A DNA stretch of 9,327 nt from Myxococcota bacterium. GTDB taxonomy: Bacteria > Myxococcota > Polyangia > GCA-2747355 > JAKLHH01. Location: NCBI GenBank assembly GCA_022710245.1, contig JAKLHH010000217.1, positions 1 to 9,327 on the forward strand. The letters run 5' to 3'. This document shows, piece after piece, positions 1-6,054 of the stretch. The notes beneath the pieces are model-generated. The model was given only the letters and a program-made list of their open reading frames with translations. It was not told where the DNA came from and searched no databases. Both the position numbers and the translations under genes were made by a program. How positions within the stretch are numbered: position 1 is the first letter of the stretch; every line of letters starts with the position of its first letter.

Positions 1-1121
1 CCGCCGAGGAGGGGCTGATGGTGGAGGCGACGCGCCAGGTGCTGCGCGCGATCCAGGCCGAGCGCGTCTTCACCGCCGTCGAGCGCTCCAAGTACGAGCA
101 CGAGCGCTTCTACCGCGCGAGCACGATGCTCAACGGCGCGCTGACGCTGACCCAGGTCTACGACACCGCGTTCACGGCGGCGCGCGAGATCGCGAGCTTC
201 GACCTCGGCGCCATCACCCTCTACGATCGCAAGCACAGCAAGCACATCATCTGTCACGCGCAGGGCGAGCACGCCGAGCGCTTCGAGGGGGCCGAGTTCG
301 GCGACAACGCCGGGCTCGTCTCGATGGTGGTGAAGAACAAGCACTTCCTCCCCGCCGGCGACGACCTGCGCGAGCGCGACACCGTGGTCTTCACGCGCAA
401 GCTGCGGGTGAAGGGGATGGAGTCGATCTTCGTGCTGCCGCTGATCGTACAGGACGCCGCCATCGGCACCTTCGTCCTCGCGTCGCGGGCGCCCGGCCGC
501 TTCTGCAAGAAGACGCGCGAGATGCTCGGCGTCATCTCCAACCAGGTCGCGGTCTCCATCGAGAACGCGAAGATGTACAAGCGCATGGAGGAGATGGCGA
601 CGACCGACGGCCTCACCGGCCTGCCGAACCACCGCACCTTCCAGGCGCGGCTCTCCGAGATGCTCCACCGCGCCGAGCGGCACGGGAAGACGCTCTCGGT
701 GGTCCTCACCGACATCGACAAGTTCAAGCTGGTCAACGACACCTACGGCCACCCGGTGGGCGACGCGGTGCTGAGGCGGGTCTCCAAGGTCCTCGCCGAG
801 CAGATCCGCAAGGTGGACCTGGTGGCGCGCTACGGCGGCGAGGAGTTCGCCATGGTGCTCGAGGAGACGGACGCGCGGGGCGCCCACCTCTTCTGCGAGC
901 GCGTCCGCCAGGAGGTCGCGGCGCAGCTCATGTCGTCGGAGAAGGGCTCCTTCCGCTGCACCATCTCGCTCGGCATCGCCACCTATCCGGGCGACGGCGG
1001 CGAGAAGGAGGTGCTGGTCGAGCGCGCGGATCAGGCCCTCTACGGCGCCAAGGAGGGCGGCCGCAACCGGACCGTCCTCTACTCCGAGCTGCAGAAGGCG
1101 GCCCGCAGAGCGCGCGGGTGA
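1..1121 (+). CDS. GAF-GGDEF diguanylate cyclase, 5' end outside window
   Basis: Predicted to make cyclic di-GMP from two GTP, controlled by a GAF sensor domain. Numbered from the ATG at 18: a GAF-like domain spans about residues 30-185, followed by a short helical linker (MYKRMEEMATTDGLTGLPN) typical of the junction to a GGDEF domain, which runs to about residue 358. The active-site signature is GGEEF (residues 273-277, bases 834-848), a functional variant of GGDEF. An RxxD (RKVD, 264-267) sits exactly five residues before it, matching the product-inhibition I-site. DIDKFKLVND (232-241) and the GHPVGD segment are the usual metal- and GTP-binding parts. The ATG at 18 has an AGGAGG-like stretch before it, but the frame is open to the window edge, and residues 1-17 (with AEEGL before them) resemble the closing helix of another GAF domain, just like TREMLGVISNQVAVSIENA before the GGDEF. 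I therefore infer a longer protein with an upstream GAF domain. No transmembrane segment is visible. Confidence 0.93.
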   Translation, partial: AEEGLMVEATRQVLRAIQAERVFTAVERSKYEHERFYRASTMLNGALTLTQVYDTAFTAAREIASFDLGAITLYDRKHSKHIICHAQGEHAERFEGAEFGDNAGLVSMVVKNKHFLPAGDDLRERDTVVFTRKLRVKGMESIFVLPLIVQDAAIGTFVLASRAPGRFCKKTREMLGVISNQVAVSIENAKMYKRMEEMATTDGLTGLPNHRTFQARLSEMLHRAERHGKTLSVVLTDIDKFKLVNDTYGHPVGDAVLRRVSKVLAEQIRKVDLVARYGGEEFAMVLEETDARGAHLFCERVRQEVAAQLMSSEKGSFRCTISLGIATYPGDGGEKEVLVERADQALYGAKEGGRNRTVLYSELQKAARRARG

Positions 1122-1141
1122 GATCACGCCCCAGCCGCATG

Positions 1142-1177
1142 TGATAGGCTCACGAGCGGGCGAGCCTATGTTAGGCT
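1142..1177 (+). promoter_or_regulatory. Two tandem extended -10 elements before the PIN-PhoH gene
   Basis: Two copies of TGnTAGGCT occur at 1142-1150 (TGATAGGCT) and 1169-1177 (TGTTAGGCT), 27 bp apart. TAGGCT fits the TAnnnT pattern of a sigma-70 type -10 box and TGn before it is the extended -10. No good -35 box lies at the usual distance from either copy, which is tolerated at extended -10 promoters. The second copy would start transcription near 1184, giving a leader of about 20 bases before the ATG at 1205. A similar element precedes the gloB gene. Promoter activity is an inference from motif and position. Confidence 0.45.
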
Positions 1178-1178
1178 C
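1144..1178. repeat. Three alternating inverted repeat arms, TAGGCTC / GAGCCTA / TAGGCTC
   Basis: ATAGGCTC (1144-1151) and GAGCCTAT (1162-1169) are a perfect 8-bp inverted repeat with a 10-base spacer. The middle arm GAGCCTA (1162-1168) is also a perfect 7-bp inverted repeat with TAGGCTC (1172-1178) with a 3-base spacer. The middle arm can therefore pair with either neighbour but not both. The arms overlap the two candidate -10 boxes, so the layout suits an operator at least as well as an RNA switch. Confidence 0.75.
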
Positions 1179-1204
1179 GACGACGCCCTCCACCAGGATG
1201 AGGA

Positions 1205-2509
1205 ATGAAGAAACGATTCGTACTCGACACCAACGTCCTGCTGCATGATCCGAAGGCGATCGATCACTTCGCCGACAACGAGGTGATCGTCCCCATCTAC
1301 GTGATCGAGGAGATCGACCGCTTCAAGCGCGAGCTCTCCGAGCGCGGCCGCAACGCCCGGCTCGTCTCCCGCTACCTCGACAGCCTGCGCGAGCACGGCG
1401 GCCGGCTCTCCGAGGGCGTCGCGACCAAGAGCGGCGGCCAGCTGCGCGTGGCGCTCACCTCGGCGCTGCCCCCGGCGCGCCTGCCCGAGATCTCGGCCGA
1501 CGACCTCATCCTCGCGGTGGCGCTGCACGAGCAGCAGCGGGACCCCAGCTCGCCGGTGATCTTCGTCACCAAGGACGTCAACCTCCGCATCCGCGCGGAC
1601 GCCATGGGCCTCGAGGCGGTGAACTACACCGAGGAGGCGCTCGAGATCTCGGAGCTCTACTCGGGCTCCACGGAGCTGGACGTCGCCAGCGAGGACGTCG
1701 ACCGCTTCTACGCCGAGACCAAGCTCGCCGTCGACGCGAAGTGCGCGCCGAACGAGTACGTGCTGCTGAAGGACCGCGCCAACCCGAACCACAGCGGGCT
1801 GGGGCGCTTCGACGCGGGTCAGCAGGCGGTGCTGCCGATCCGGCGCCTGCGCGAGGGGGTGTGGGGGATCCGCCCGCGCAACAAGGAGCAGCACTTCGCG
1901 CTCGACCTCCTGCTCAACGAGGAGGTCAAGCTGGTGACGCTGGTGGGGAAGGCCGGCACGGGCAAGACCCTCCTCGCCATCGCGGCGGGGCTGCAGCAGG
2001 TCGTCGAGGACCACAAGTTCCACAAGCTGCTCGTCAGCCGCCCCATCTTCCCGCTCGGGCGGGACATCGGCTTCCTGCCGGGCGACATCGAGCAGAAGCT
2101 CAACCCGTGGATGCAGCCGATCTACGACAACATCGAGCTGCTGATGGGCGGGGCGCGCGGCGAGCGCAAGGACCACGGCTACCAGGAGCTGATCGACCTC
2201 GGCTACGTGCAGGTCGAGCCGCTCACCTATATCCGAGGCCGCTCCATCCCGAACCAGTTCATGATCGTCGACGAGGCGCAGAACCTGACGCCGCACGAGG
2301 TGAAGACGATCATCACGCGCGTCGGTGACAACACCAAGATCGTGCTGACCGGCGACCCGTACCAGATCGACAACCCGTACGTCGACTCGGCGAACAACGG
2401 GCTCACCACCGTCGTCGAGCGGTTCAAGCTGGAGAAGCTCGCCGGGCACATCACGCTGTTCAAGGGCGAGCGCTCCGAGCTCGCCGAGCTCGCGGCGAAC
2501 GTGCTCTGA
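1205..2509 (+). CDS. phoH: PIN-PhoH protein (PhoH2/YlaK type RNase-ATPase)
   Basis: A 434-residue cytoplasmic protein with an N-terminal PIN nuclease domain (about 1-145) and a C-terminal PhoH P-loop ATPase domain (about 210-434). Characterised PIN-PhoH proteins couple ATP-dependent RNA unwinding to RNA cleavage. PIN acidic residues are visible: D8 in LDTNVLL, E35/E36 in VIEEIDRF, D99/D100 in SADDLIL and D124 in VTKDVNLR. The ATPase has Walker A GKAGTGKT (248-255), Walker B FMIVDEAQN (352-360) and the sensor-like motif VLTGDPYQID (380-389). Length and order are those of a complete family member. The start at 1205 gives the PIN domain its normal beginning (MKKRFVLDTNVLL), and an AGGA Shine-Dalgarno (1195-1198) is well spaced before it. 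It lies 83 bases after the diguanylate cyclase, with its own candidate promoter and repeats between. In mycobacteria PhoH2 is paired with an upstream antitoxin, PhoAT; no equivalent gene is seen here. The RNA target and physiological role are unknown. Confidence 0.95.
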   Translation: MKKRFVLDTNVLLHDPKAIDHFADNEVIVPIYVIEEIDRFKRELSERGRNARLVSRYLDSLREHGGRLSEGVATKSGGQLRVALTSALPPARLPEISADDLILAVALHEQQRDPSSPVIFVTKDVNLRIRADAMGLEAVNYTEEALEISELYSGSTELDVASEDVDRFYAETKLAVDAKCAPNEYVLLKDRANPNHSGLGRFDAGQQAVLPIRRLREGVWGIRPRNKEQHFALDLLLNEEVKLVTLVGKAGTGKTLLAIAAGLQQVVEDHKFHKLLVSRPIFPLGRDIGFLPGDIEQKLNPWMQPIYDNIELLMGGARGERKDHGYQELIDLGYVQVEPLTYIRGRSIPNQFMIVDEAQNLTPHEVKTIITRVGDNTKIVLTGDPYQIDNPYVDSANNGLTTVVERFKLEKLAGHITLFKGERSELAELAANVL

Positions 2510-3007
2510 CCCGACGCGCGCGACCTCATCCTCCGCTGGACCTGTGAGCAGACAGCTCGCTCCCGGGGGCTCCACTCCTCTCCCTGCCGACCTGAGCTCC
2601 CGACCAACTCCGCCCTCTGATTCTCGGGTTACGCAGCAGCTGAAGGCGAGGATATCTCCGGTGGCGGGGCGGTGTCGAAGGTCGTCGGCGTCAGTCAGAG
2701 GCTCGATCCGGGCAGAGAGCTGCCGGGCCGTGTCACCCGACGAGCACAGCTGCGCACCCCGCGAGGACAACTGACCCCATGCGTGGCGTCCGCGAGGTGG
2801 GCACCCTCACCGAAGTCACGGCCCGTGGTCTGCACTCCACAGCGCAAGTCCAGGAGAGCTGGGGCCGGGCCTCGGTCTGCGATCGGACCGGACCGGCATG
2901 GACCGCCCGTTGCAACTGCTCCCTCGCGCAGCAGCCAGTCTCGACTCGAACCATTCCTGCCGGGCCTGGGCGGCTGCAGAGCGACGTCTGTCCAAGAGGA
3001 GGCTACG
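2510..3007. other. About 500-bp intergenic region without a recognisable gene
   Basis: This stretch separates the PIN-PhoH gene from the lipoprotein gene. It is visibly less GC-rich than the flanking genes and has no consistent G/C third-position bias in any frame, as expected of non-coding DNA here. Open frames cross it (for example 2544-2774 and an in-frame upstream extension of the lipoprotein from 2672), but their translations are Arg/Ser/Pro-rich, resemble nothing I know, and lack a start with a good ribosome-binding site. A small stem (GGCAG 2711-2715, CTGCC 2720-2724) has no following T run. Bases 2884-2906 contain three GGACCG copies. I see no convincing terminator, promoter or RNA gene. 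It should contain the promoter of the lipoprotein gene. Confidence 0.6.
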
Positions 3008-3988
3008 ATGCGACGAGAGACGAACTGCCTGGGCATGGTGAGGTTGCTAGCTGCGGCTGCGCTCCTCACCGGTTGCTCGTCGGAGGACGTGGCGCCGGCT
3101 GCCGATGCGGGCGGCGGCGACCAGGAGGTGTCGCGGCCAGACCACGAGGTGACGCTTGAGCCACGGACCGATGCAGGCGGGCTGCCCGCGGACGGCACGG
3201 TGGTGGGCGACGTGCGCGTCCCGACGGACACCCAGATCCCCGACGGCTTCGCCTGCCAGCCCACCACCTGCCAGCTCAAGGGTGCCGGCTGCGGGACCAT
3301 CTCCGACGGCTGCGGGAAGACGCTCACCTGTGGAGGCTGCCCGAACGCAGCCGACACGTGTGTCGCCGGCAAGTGCATCTCGAGCGCCTGTGGAGCCCTG
3401 CCGGTGAACGCCTGCGGCGGCTGCGAGACGCTGCCCATGCAGCCGGGCGGGACCTGCGGCTGCAAGCACACCGCGAAGTGCAACGGGCTCCTGTACGTAG
3501 AGTGCGATGACGGCAACGACGACCTCAAGCCTGCCGCGCTGCCGGACACGGCGGACGACATGAGTGGGTGGGGCAAGATCGCGGGCACCTTCGAGAGCCT
3601 CCCGGGGCCCGCCCCTCAGTACGAGCTCGGCCTCGACACCGACGTCCACAAGGTCTACGTCAAGGACACCTGGGCGAACCTGGACGCCCAGTTCAAGTAC
3701 ACGCACCCGGCGGGCGTCACCGCCACCATCTGCGTCGCCTACTACCCCGACCTCAAGGGCGGTCAGCTGTTCCCCGTCCGCTGCAGCTGGACGCTGGGGT
3801 CCCTCTACTCCTTCGTGTGCTGCAAGGACGTGGGGCCGACGGAGACGGGGGGCAGCTTCGGCGTGGTGCCGTTCTACTACCTCTGGGACGGGAGCGGCAC
3901 CTGGAAGATCACTGCGACGGCCAGGAGCGTGGCGAGCTCCTCCGGCACCCAGATGTGTGCTCCCTACACCGTGGACTACAGCTTCTGA
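3008..3988 (+). CDS. Cys-rich secreted lipoprotein, function unknown
   Basis: A 326-residue predicted lipoprotein. The signal sequence has basic residues at the start, a hydrophobic stretch RLLAAAALL and lipobox LLTGC, with C23 as the lipidated residue. An Asp/Gly/Pro-rich linker (24-80) follows. Residues 83-166 hold about fifteen cysteines, including CGTISDGCGKTLTCGGC (95-111), CVAGKC (118-123) and CGGCETLPMQPGGTCGC (136-152), patterns often seen in myxobacterial exported proteins. Residues 185-326 look like a beta-rich domain with Trp/Tyr-rich segments (GWGKIAG, VYVKDTW, YYLWDGSGTWKITATA) and a CC pair at 271-272; disulfide bonding is likely but not shown. The start at 3008 was chosen for AGGAGG at 2997-3002, five bases before it; the ATG at 3035 (MVRLLAAAALLTGC) would also give a signal peptide. 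The open frame extends upstream but that part is not protein-like. Its localisation is well supported; its function is unknown. Confidence 0.85.
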   Translation: MRRETNCLGMVRLLAAAALLTGCSSEDVAPAADAGGGDQEVSRPDHEVTLEPRTDAGGLPADGTVVGDVRVPTDTQIPDGFACQPTTCQLKGAGCGTISDGCGKTLTCGGCPNAADTCVAGKCISSACGALPVNACGGCETLPMQPGGTCGCKHTAKCNGLLYVECDDGNDDLKPAALPDTADDMSGWGKIAGTFESLPGPAPQYELGLDTDVHKVYVKDTWANLDAQFKYTHPAGVTATICVAYYPDLKGGQLFPVRCSWTLGSLYSFVCCKDVGPTETGGSFGVVPFYYLWDGSGTWKITATARSVASSSGTQMCAPYTVDYSF

Positions 3989-4023
3989 TCGCGGCGCCGG
4001 TCCAATCGTCGTCGAGATCGCCG

Positions 4024-4040
4024 GCCCGCGGGCGTACCAT
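4024..4040 (+). promoter_or_regulatory. Candidate -10 TACCAT with adjoining 10-bp palindrome
   Basis: TACCAT at 4035-4040 fits TAnnnT and lies 17 bases before the ATG at 4058. A perfect palindrome, GCCCGCGGGC (4024-4033), ends one base upstream of it, in the spacer position where a regulator could bind. No clear -35 box is visible, and GC palindromes arise by chance in this DNA, so support is modest. Transcription from here would give a leader of roughly 10 bases. Confidence 0.3.
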
Positions 4041-4057
4041 GGGTGCGGTGAACAACG

Positions 4058-5944
4058 ATGACGAGACTCGCTCTGTGCGCTCTCTCCACCCTGGTGCTGC
4101 TGCAGCCGATGGCCGACGCGCGGGCGGACCCCACCGTCGACCTCTACCTGAACCACCGCCTGGCCCTGCGCACCCGCGAGGAGCTCCAGGTCACCCTCTC
4201 CGTCTACAACCGTGGCAAGGCGCCGCTCCCCATCGTGGGCGAGCCCTGCGACGGGGCGCACCATCTGGTCCTCTCGGGCGACTGGGGGCTCGTCCTCGAG
4301 CAGGTCAGCGGCGGTCGGGTGGTCTGGTCGCGTGACCTTCGCCCCGCGGCCCCACCCACCGCGACCCGCGGCGCGGTCCCCGGCGACGGCCACCGCGACT
4401 GGAGCTGGCGCAGCCCGCTGGCCGCCGTCGTCGGCAAGCGCGAGGGGAGCTTCCGTCTCCGCCTGAGCCTCGGTCAGCGCCACGTCACCGGCCGCCTCTT
4501 CCGCGTCGGCAAGACGCTGGCGCCTCCGGGCTGGGTCTCGCTCCGCTACACGCCCGACCGCAAGAGCTACTTGCTCGGCGAGCCGATCACGGTGCGCTTC
4601 GTGATGGAGAACCGCGGCAAGGACGCCTTCCACTTCGAGGAGGGCGGCGACTACCGCGGCGCCAGCCGGCACCTGCGCTGGAGCTTCGAGGCGGTGGGGC
4701 CTGCAGGGGCGAAGGCGGTCGACCCCAAGCCCGAGCAGCCCTGCTTCGGCGGCCTCGGGATGAGCGACCCCCACCTCGACCCGGGCAAGAGCTACACGAA
4801 GGAGCTGCCGCTCCTCGCCTACCTCCGCTTCCCGGGGCCAGGCGAGTACACGGTCAGCGCCTACCAGGATCTTGGCTTCGGTGAGCCGGTCCCCGGCCCA
4901 TCGAGCGAGCAGTACCACCGCGCGCTCGGTGGCCGCTTCAAGCTCACGCTGCGGCTGCCCACCGCCGAGGAGGCGCGCGGCCAGCTGCGCACCCTCCTCG
5001 CGGCGAAGGAGGATCGCCTCTTCCGCGCCTCGCTCCTCTACCACCCGAGCTACCTCGCTCCGCTCACCGAGCTCCTCGCGGCCGAGCGCGACGCCGGCCG
5101 CGTCGAGGCGCTCCTCGTCGGGATCGGCTCGGTGATGACCGTGGAGGGGACGCGGCTCCTCCTCAAGCTCGCGGCCGACCGCCGCCCGGAGGTGCGCCTC
5201 GCCGCGCTCCGCCAGCTCGGCTGGCGGCTCCCCGACCAGCGCGACGTGGGCACGGCCCGTCCCGATGGGCCCTTCGTCTTCCACTCGCGCGAGGCGCGGC
5301 GCCGCGACATCCGCGCGGCCTGGAGCGAGGCGCTGCGCGCCCCGGTGAAGAAGCTCCTCCTCGCGGGGCTCCGCGCGGCCGCCCCCGAGGAGGTCGCGGC
5401 CTGCGGCTTCGGCCTCGGCGCGCTCGGCGAGAAGGACGCGGTGGAGGCGCTCGCCGCCGCGGCGGATCGGCTGGCGCCCGGCCCGCGGCCGCCCGAGCAG
5501 AGCCGGCGCGCGGTGGAGGAGCTCGCCAGCGCCGCAGCGCTCCTCGCGCAGCTCGGCGCCGCGGCCTGCCGCGCCGACAGGCGATCGAGCCCGGGGCGGC
5601 TCGCGGTCTGGGCGAACATGGTGCGCACGAAGCAGGAGCTCCGCCGCAAGGGCTGGGAGGAGCTCGAGCTCCACCTCCTCGGGCTCGAGTCGCCGCTGAC
5701 GCGCATGGCCGCCATCCGCTGGCTGCCCGGTGAGTTCAGCCAGGGCGATCGCGTGCCCTGGGCGAAGCTCTTCGCCGAGACCGATCGCCAGATCTGGTGG
5801 CACGCGGTGCAGGTCGCACGGCAGCTGCTGCCGCTGACGCTGCGCACGCAGCTCCCGGGGCTGATCAAGCTGGAGAAGGACGCGGAGAAGCGCGGCTCCC
5901 TCGAGGAGCTCCTGCGCGAGCTGCACGCGAAGGTGAAGCCGTAG
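4058..5944 (+). CDS. Exported protein with beta-sandwich-like and HEAT-like regions
   Basis: A 628-residue protein of unknown function. It begins with a signal peptide (MTRLALCALSTLVLLQP…ADARA) with a likely cleavage after A23, so it should be in the periplasm or outside the cell. No lipobox or later membrane segment is seen. Residues 24-150 are beta-strand-like (VDLYLNHRLAL, LQVTLSVYNRGKAPL). Residues 155-300 look like a second such domain: YLLGEPITVRFVMENRGK and FPGPGEYTVSAYQ resemble the strand patterns of immunoglobulin-like or BsuPI-like folds. From about 300 it becomes helical and rich in Leu, Ala and Arg, with HEAT-like helix pairs near 351-392 (RLLLKLAADRRPEVRLAALRQLGW), 432-475 and 534-560. 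HEAT arrays usually bind other proteins, so a scaffold role is possible. There are no catalytic motifs. It starts 69 bases after the lipoprotein gene on the same strand, so co-transcription is possible. The Shine-Dalgarno is weak; the start is set by the signal peptide. Confidence 0.85.
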   Translation: MTRLALCALSTLVLLQPMADARADPTVDLYLNHRLALRTREELQVTLSVYNRGKAPLPIVGEPCDGAHHLVLSGDWGLVLEQVSGGRVVWSRDLRPAAPPTATRGAVPGDGHRDWSWRSPLAAVVGKREGSFRLRLSLGQRHVTGRLFRVGKTLAPPGWVSLRYTPDRKSYLLGEPITVRFVMENRGKDAFHFEEGGDYRGASRHLRWSFEAVGPAGAKAVDPKPEQPCFGGLGMSDPHLDPGKSYTKELPLLAYLRFPGPGEYTVSAYQDLGFGEPVPGPSSEQYHRALGGRFKLTLRLPTAEEARGQLRTLLAAKEDRLFRASLLYHPSYLAPLTELLAAERDAGRVEALLVGIGSVMTVEGTRLLLKLAADRRPEVRLAALRQLGWRLPDQRDVGTARPDGPFVFHSREARRRDIRAAWSEALRAPVKKLLLAGLRAAAPEEVAACGFGLGALGEKDAVEALAAAADRLAPGPRPPEQSRRAVEELASAAALLAQLGAAACRADRRSSPGRLAVWANMVRTKQELRRKGWEELELHLLGLESPLTRMAAIRWLPGEFSQGDRVPWAKLFAETDRQIWWHAVQVARQLLPLTLRTQLPGLIKLEKDAEKRGSLEELLRELHAKVKP

Positions 5945-5945
5945 G

Positions 5946-6053
5946 CTGTGCGCAGGCGTCGATCCGGCGCTGCCGCTCACCGCGTCTGGCGGCACCAGCT
6001 CCACCAACGTCTGGGCCGTCGGGTACTCGGGGATCCTGCGCTGGGTCCCGTGA
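5946..6053 (+). pseudogene. Remnant of the C-terminus of an NVWAVG/GILRW repeat protein
   Basis: In the gap after the exported HEAT-like protein, in a different frame from it, the codons ending at the TGA at 6051-6053 read TSSTNVWAVGYSGILRWVP followed by stop. This matches the repeat style (s)(s)NDVWAVGxxGxILRW found in large exported proteins of myxobacteria and related deltaproteobacteria, normally near their C-terminal ends. The match is clear from about 5985; the preceding codons (5958-5984, VDPALPLTA) are compatible with it. No start codon or ribosome-binding site precedes it, and upstream the frame would run into the real gene at 4058-5944. It therefore looks like the leftover tail of a deleted gene. 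The fragment is short, so chance similarity is not excluded. Confidence 0.5.
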
Positions 6054-6054
6054 T

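Noticed and set aside
1168..1248. 26-codon ORF overlapping the PIN-PhoH start, considered as a PhoAT-like antitoxin
   Set aside because: No Shine-Dalgarno, its start overlaps the candidate -10 region, and the sequence has no similarity that I recognise to an antitoxin.
2711..2724. Small hairpin considered as a terminator for the PIN-PhoH gene
   Set aside because: Only a 5-bp stem, about 200 bases after the stop codon and without a T run.
1166..2770. Long minus-strand open frame opposite the PIN-PhoH gene
   Set aside because: The plus strand has complete PIN and Walker motifs; the minus translation is repetitive in Asp, Val, Leu and Arg and has no domain.
2672..3007. In-frame upstream extension of the lipoprotein gene
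   Set aside because: It would bury the signal peptide about 110 residues inside the protein; the extension is Arg/Ser/Pro-rich and the AGGAGG site points to 3008.
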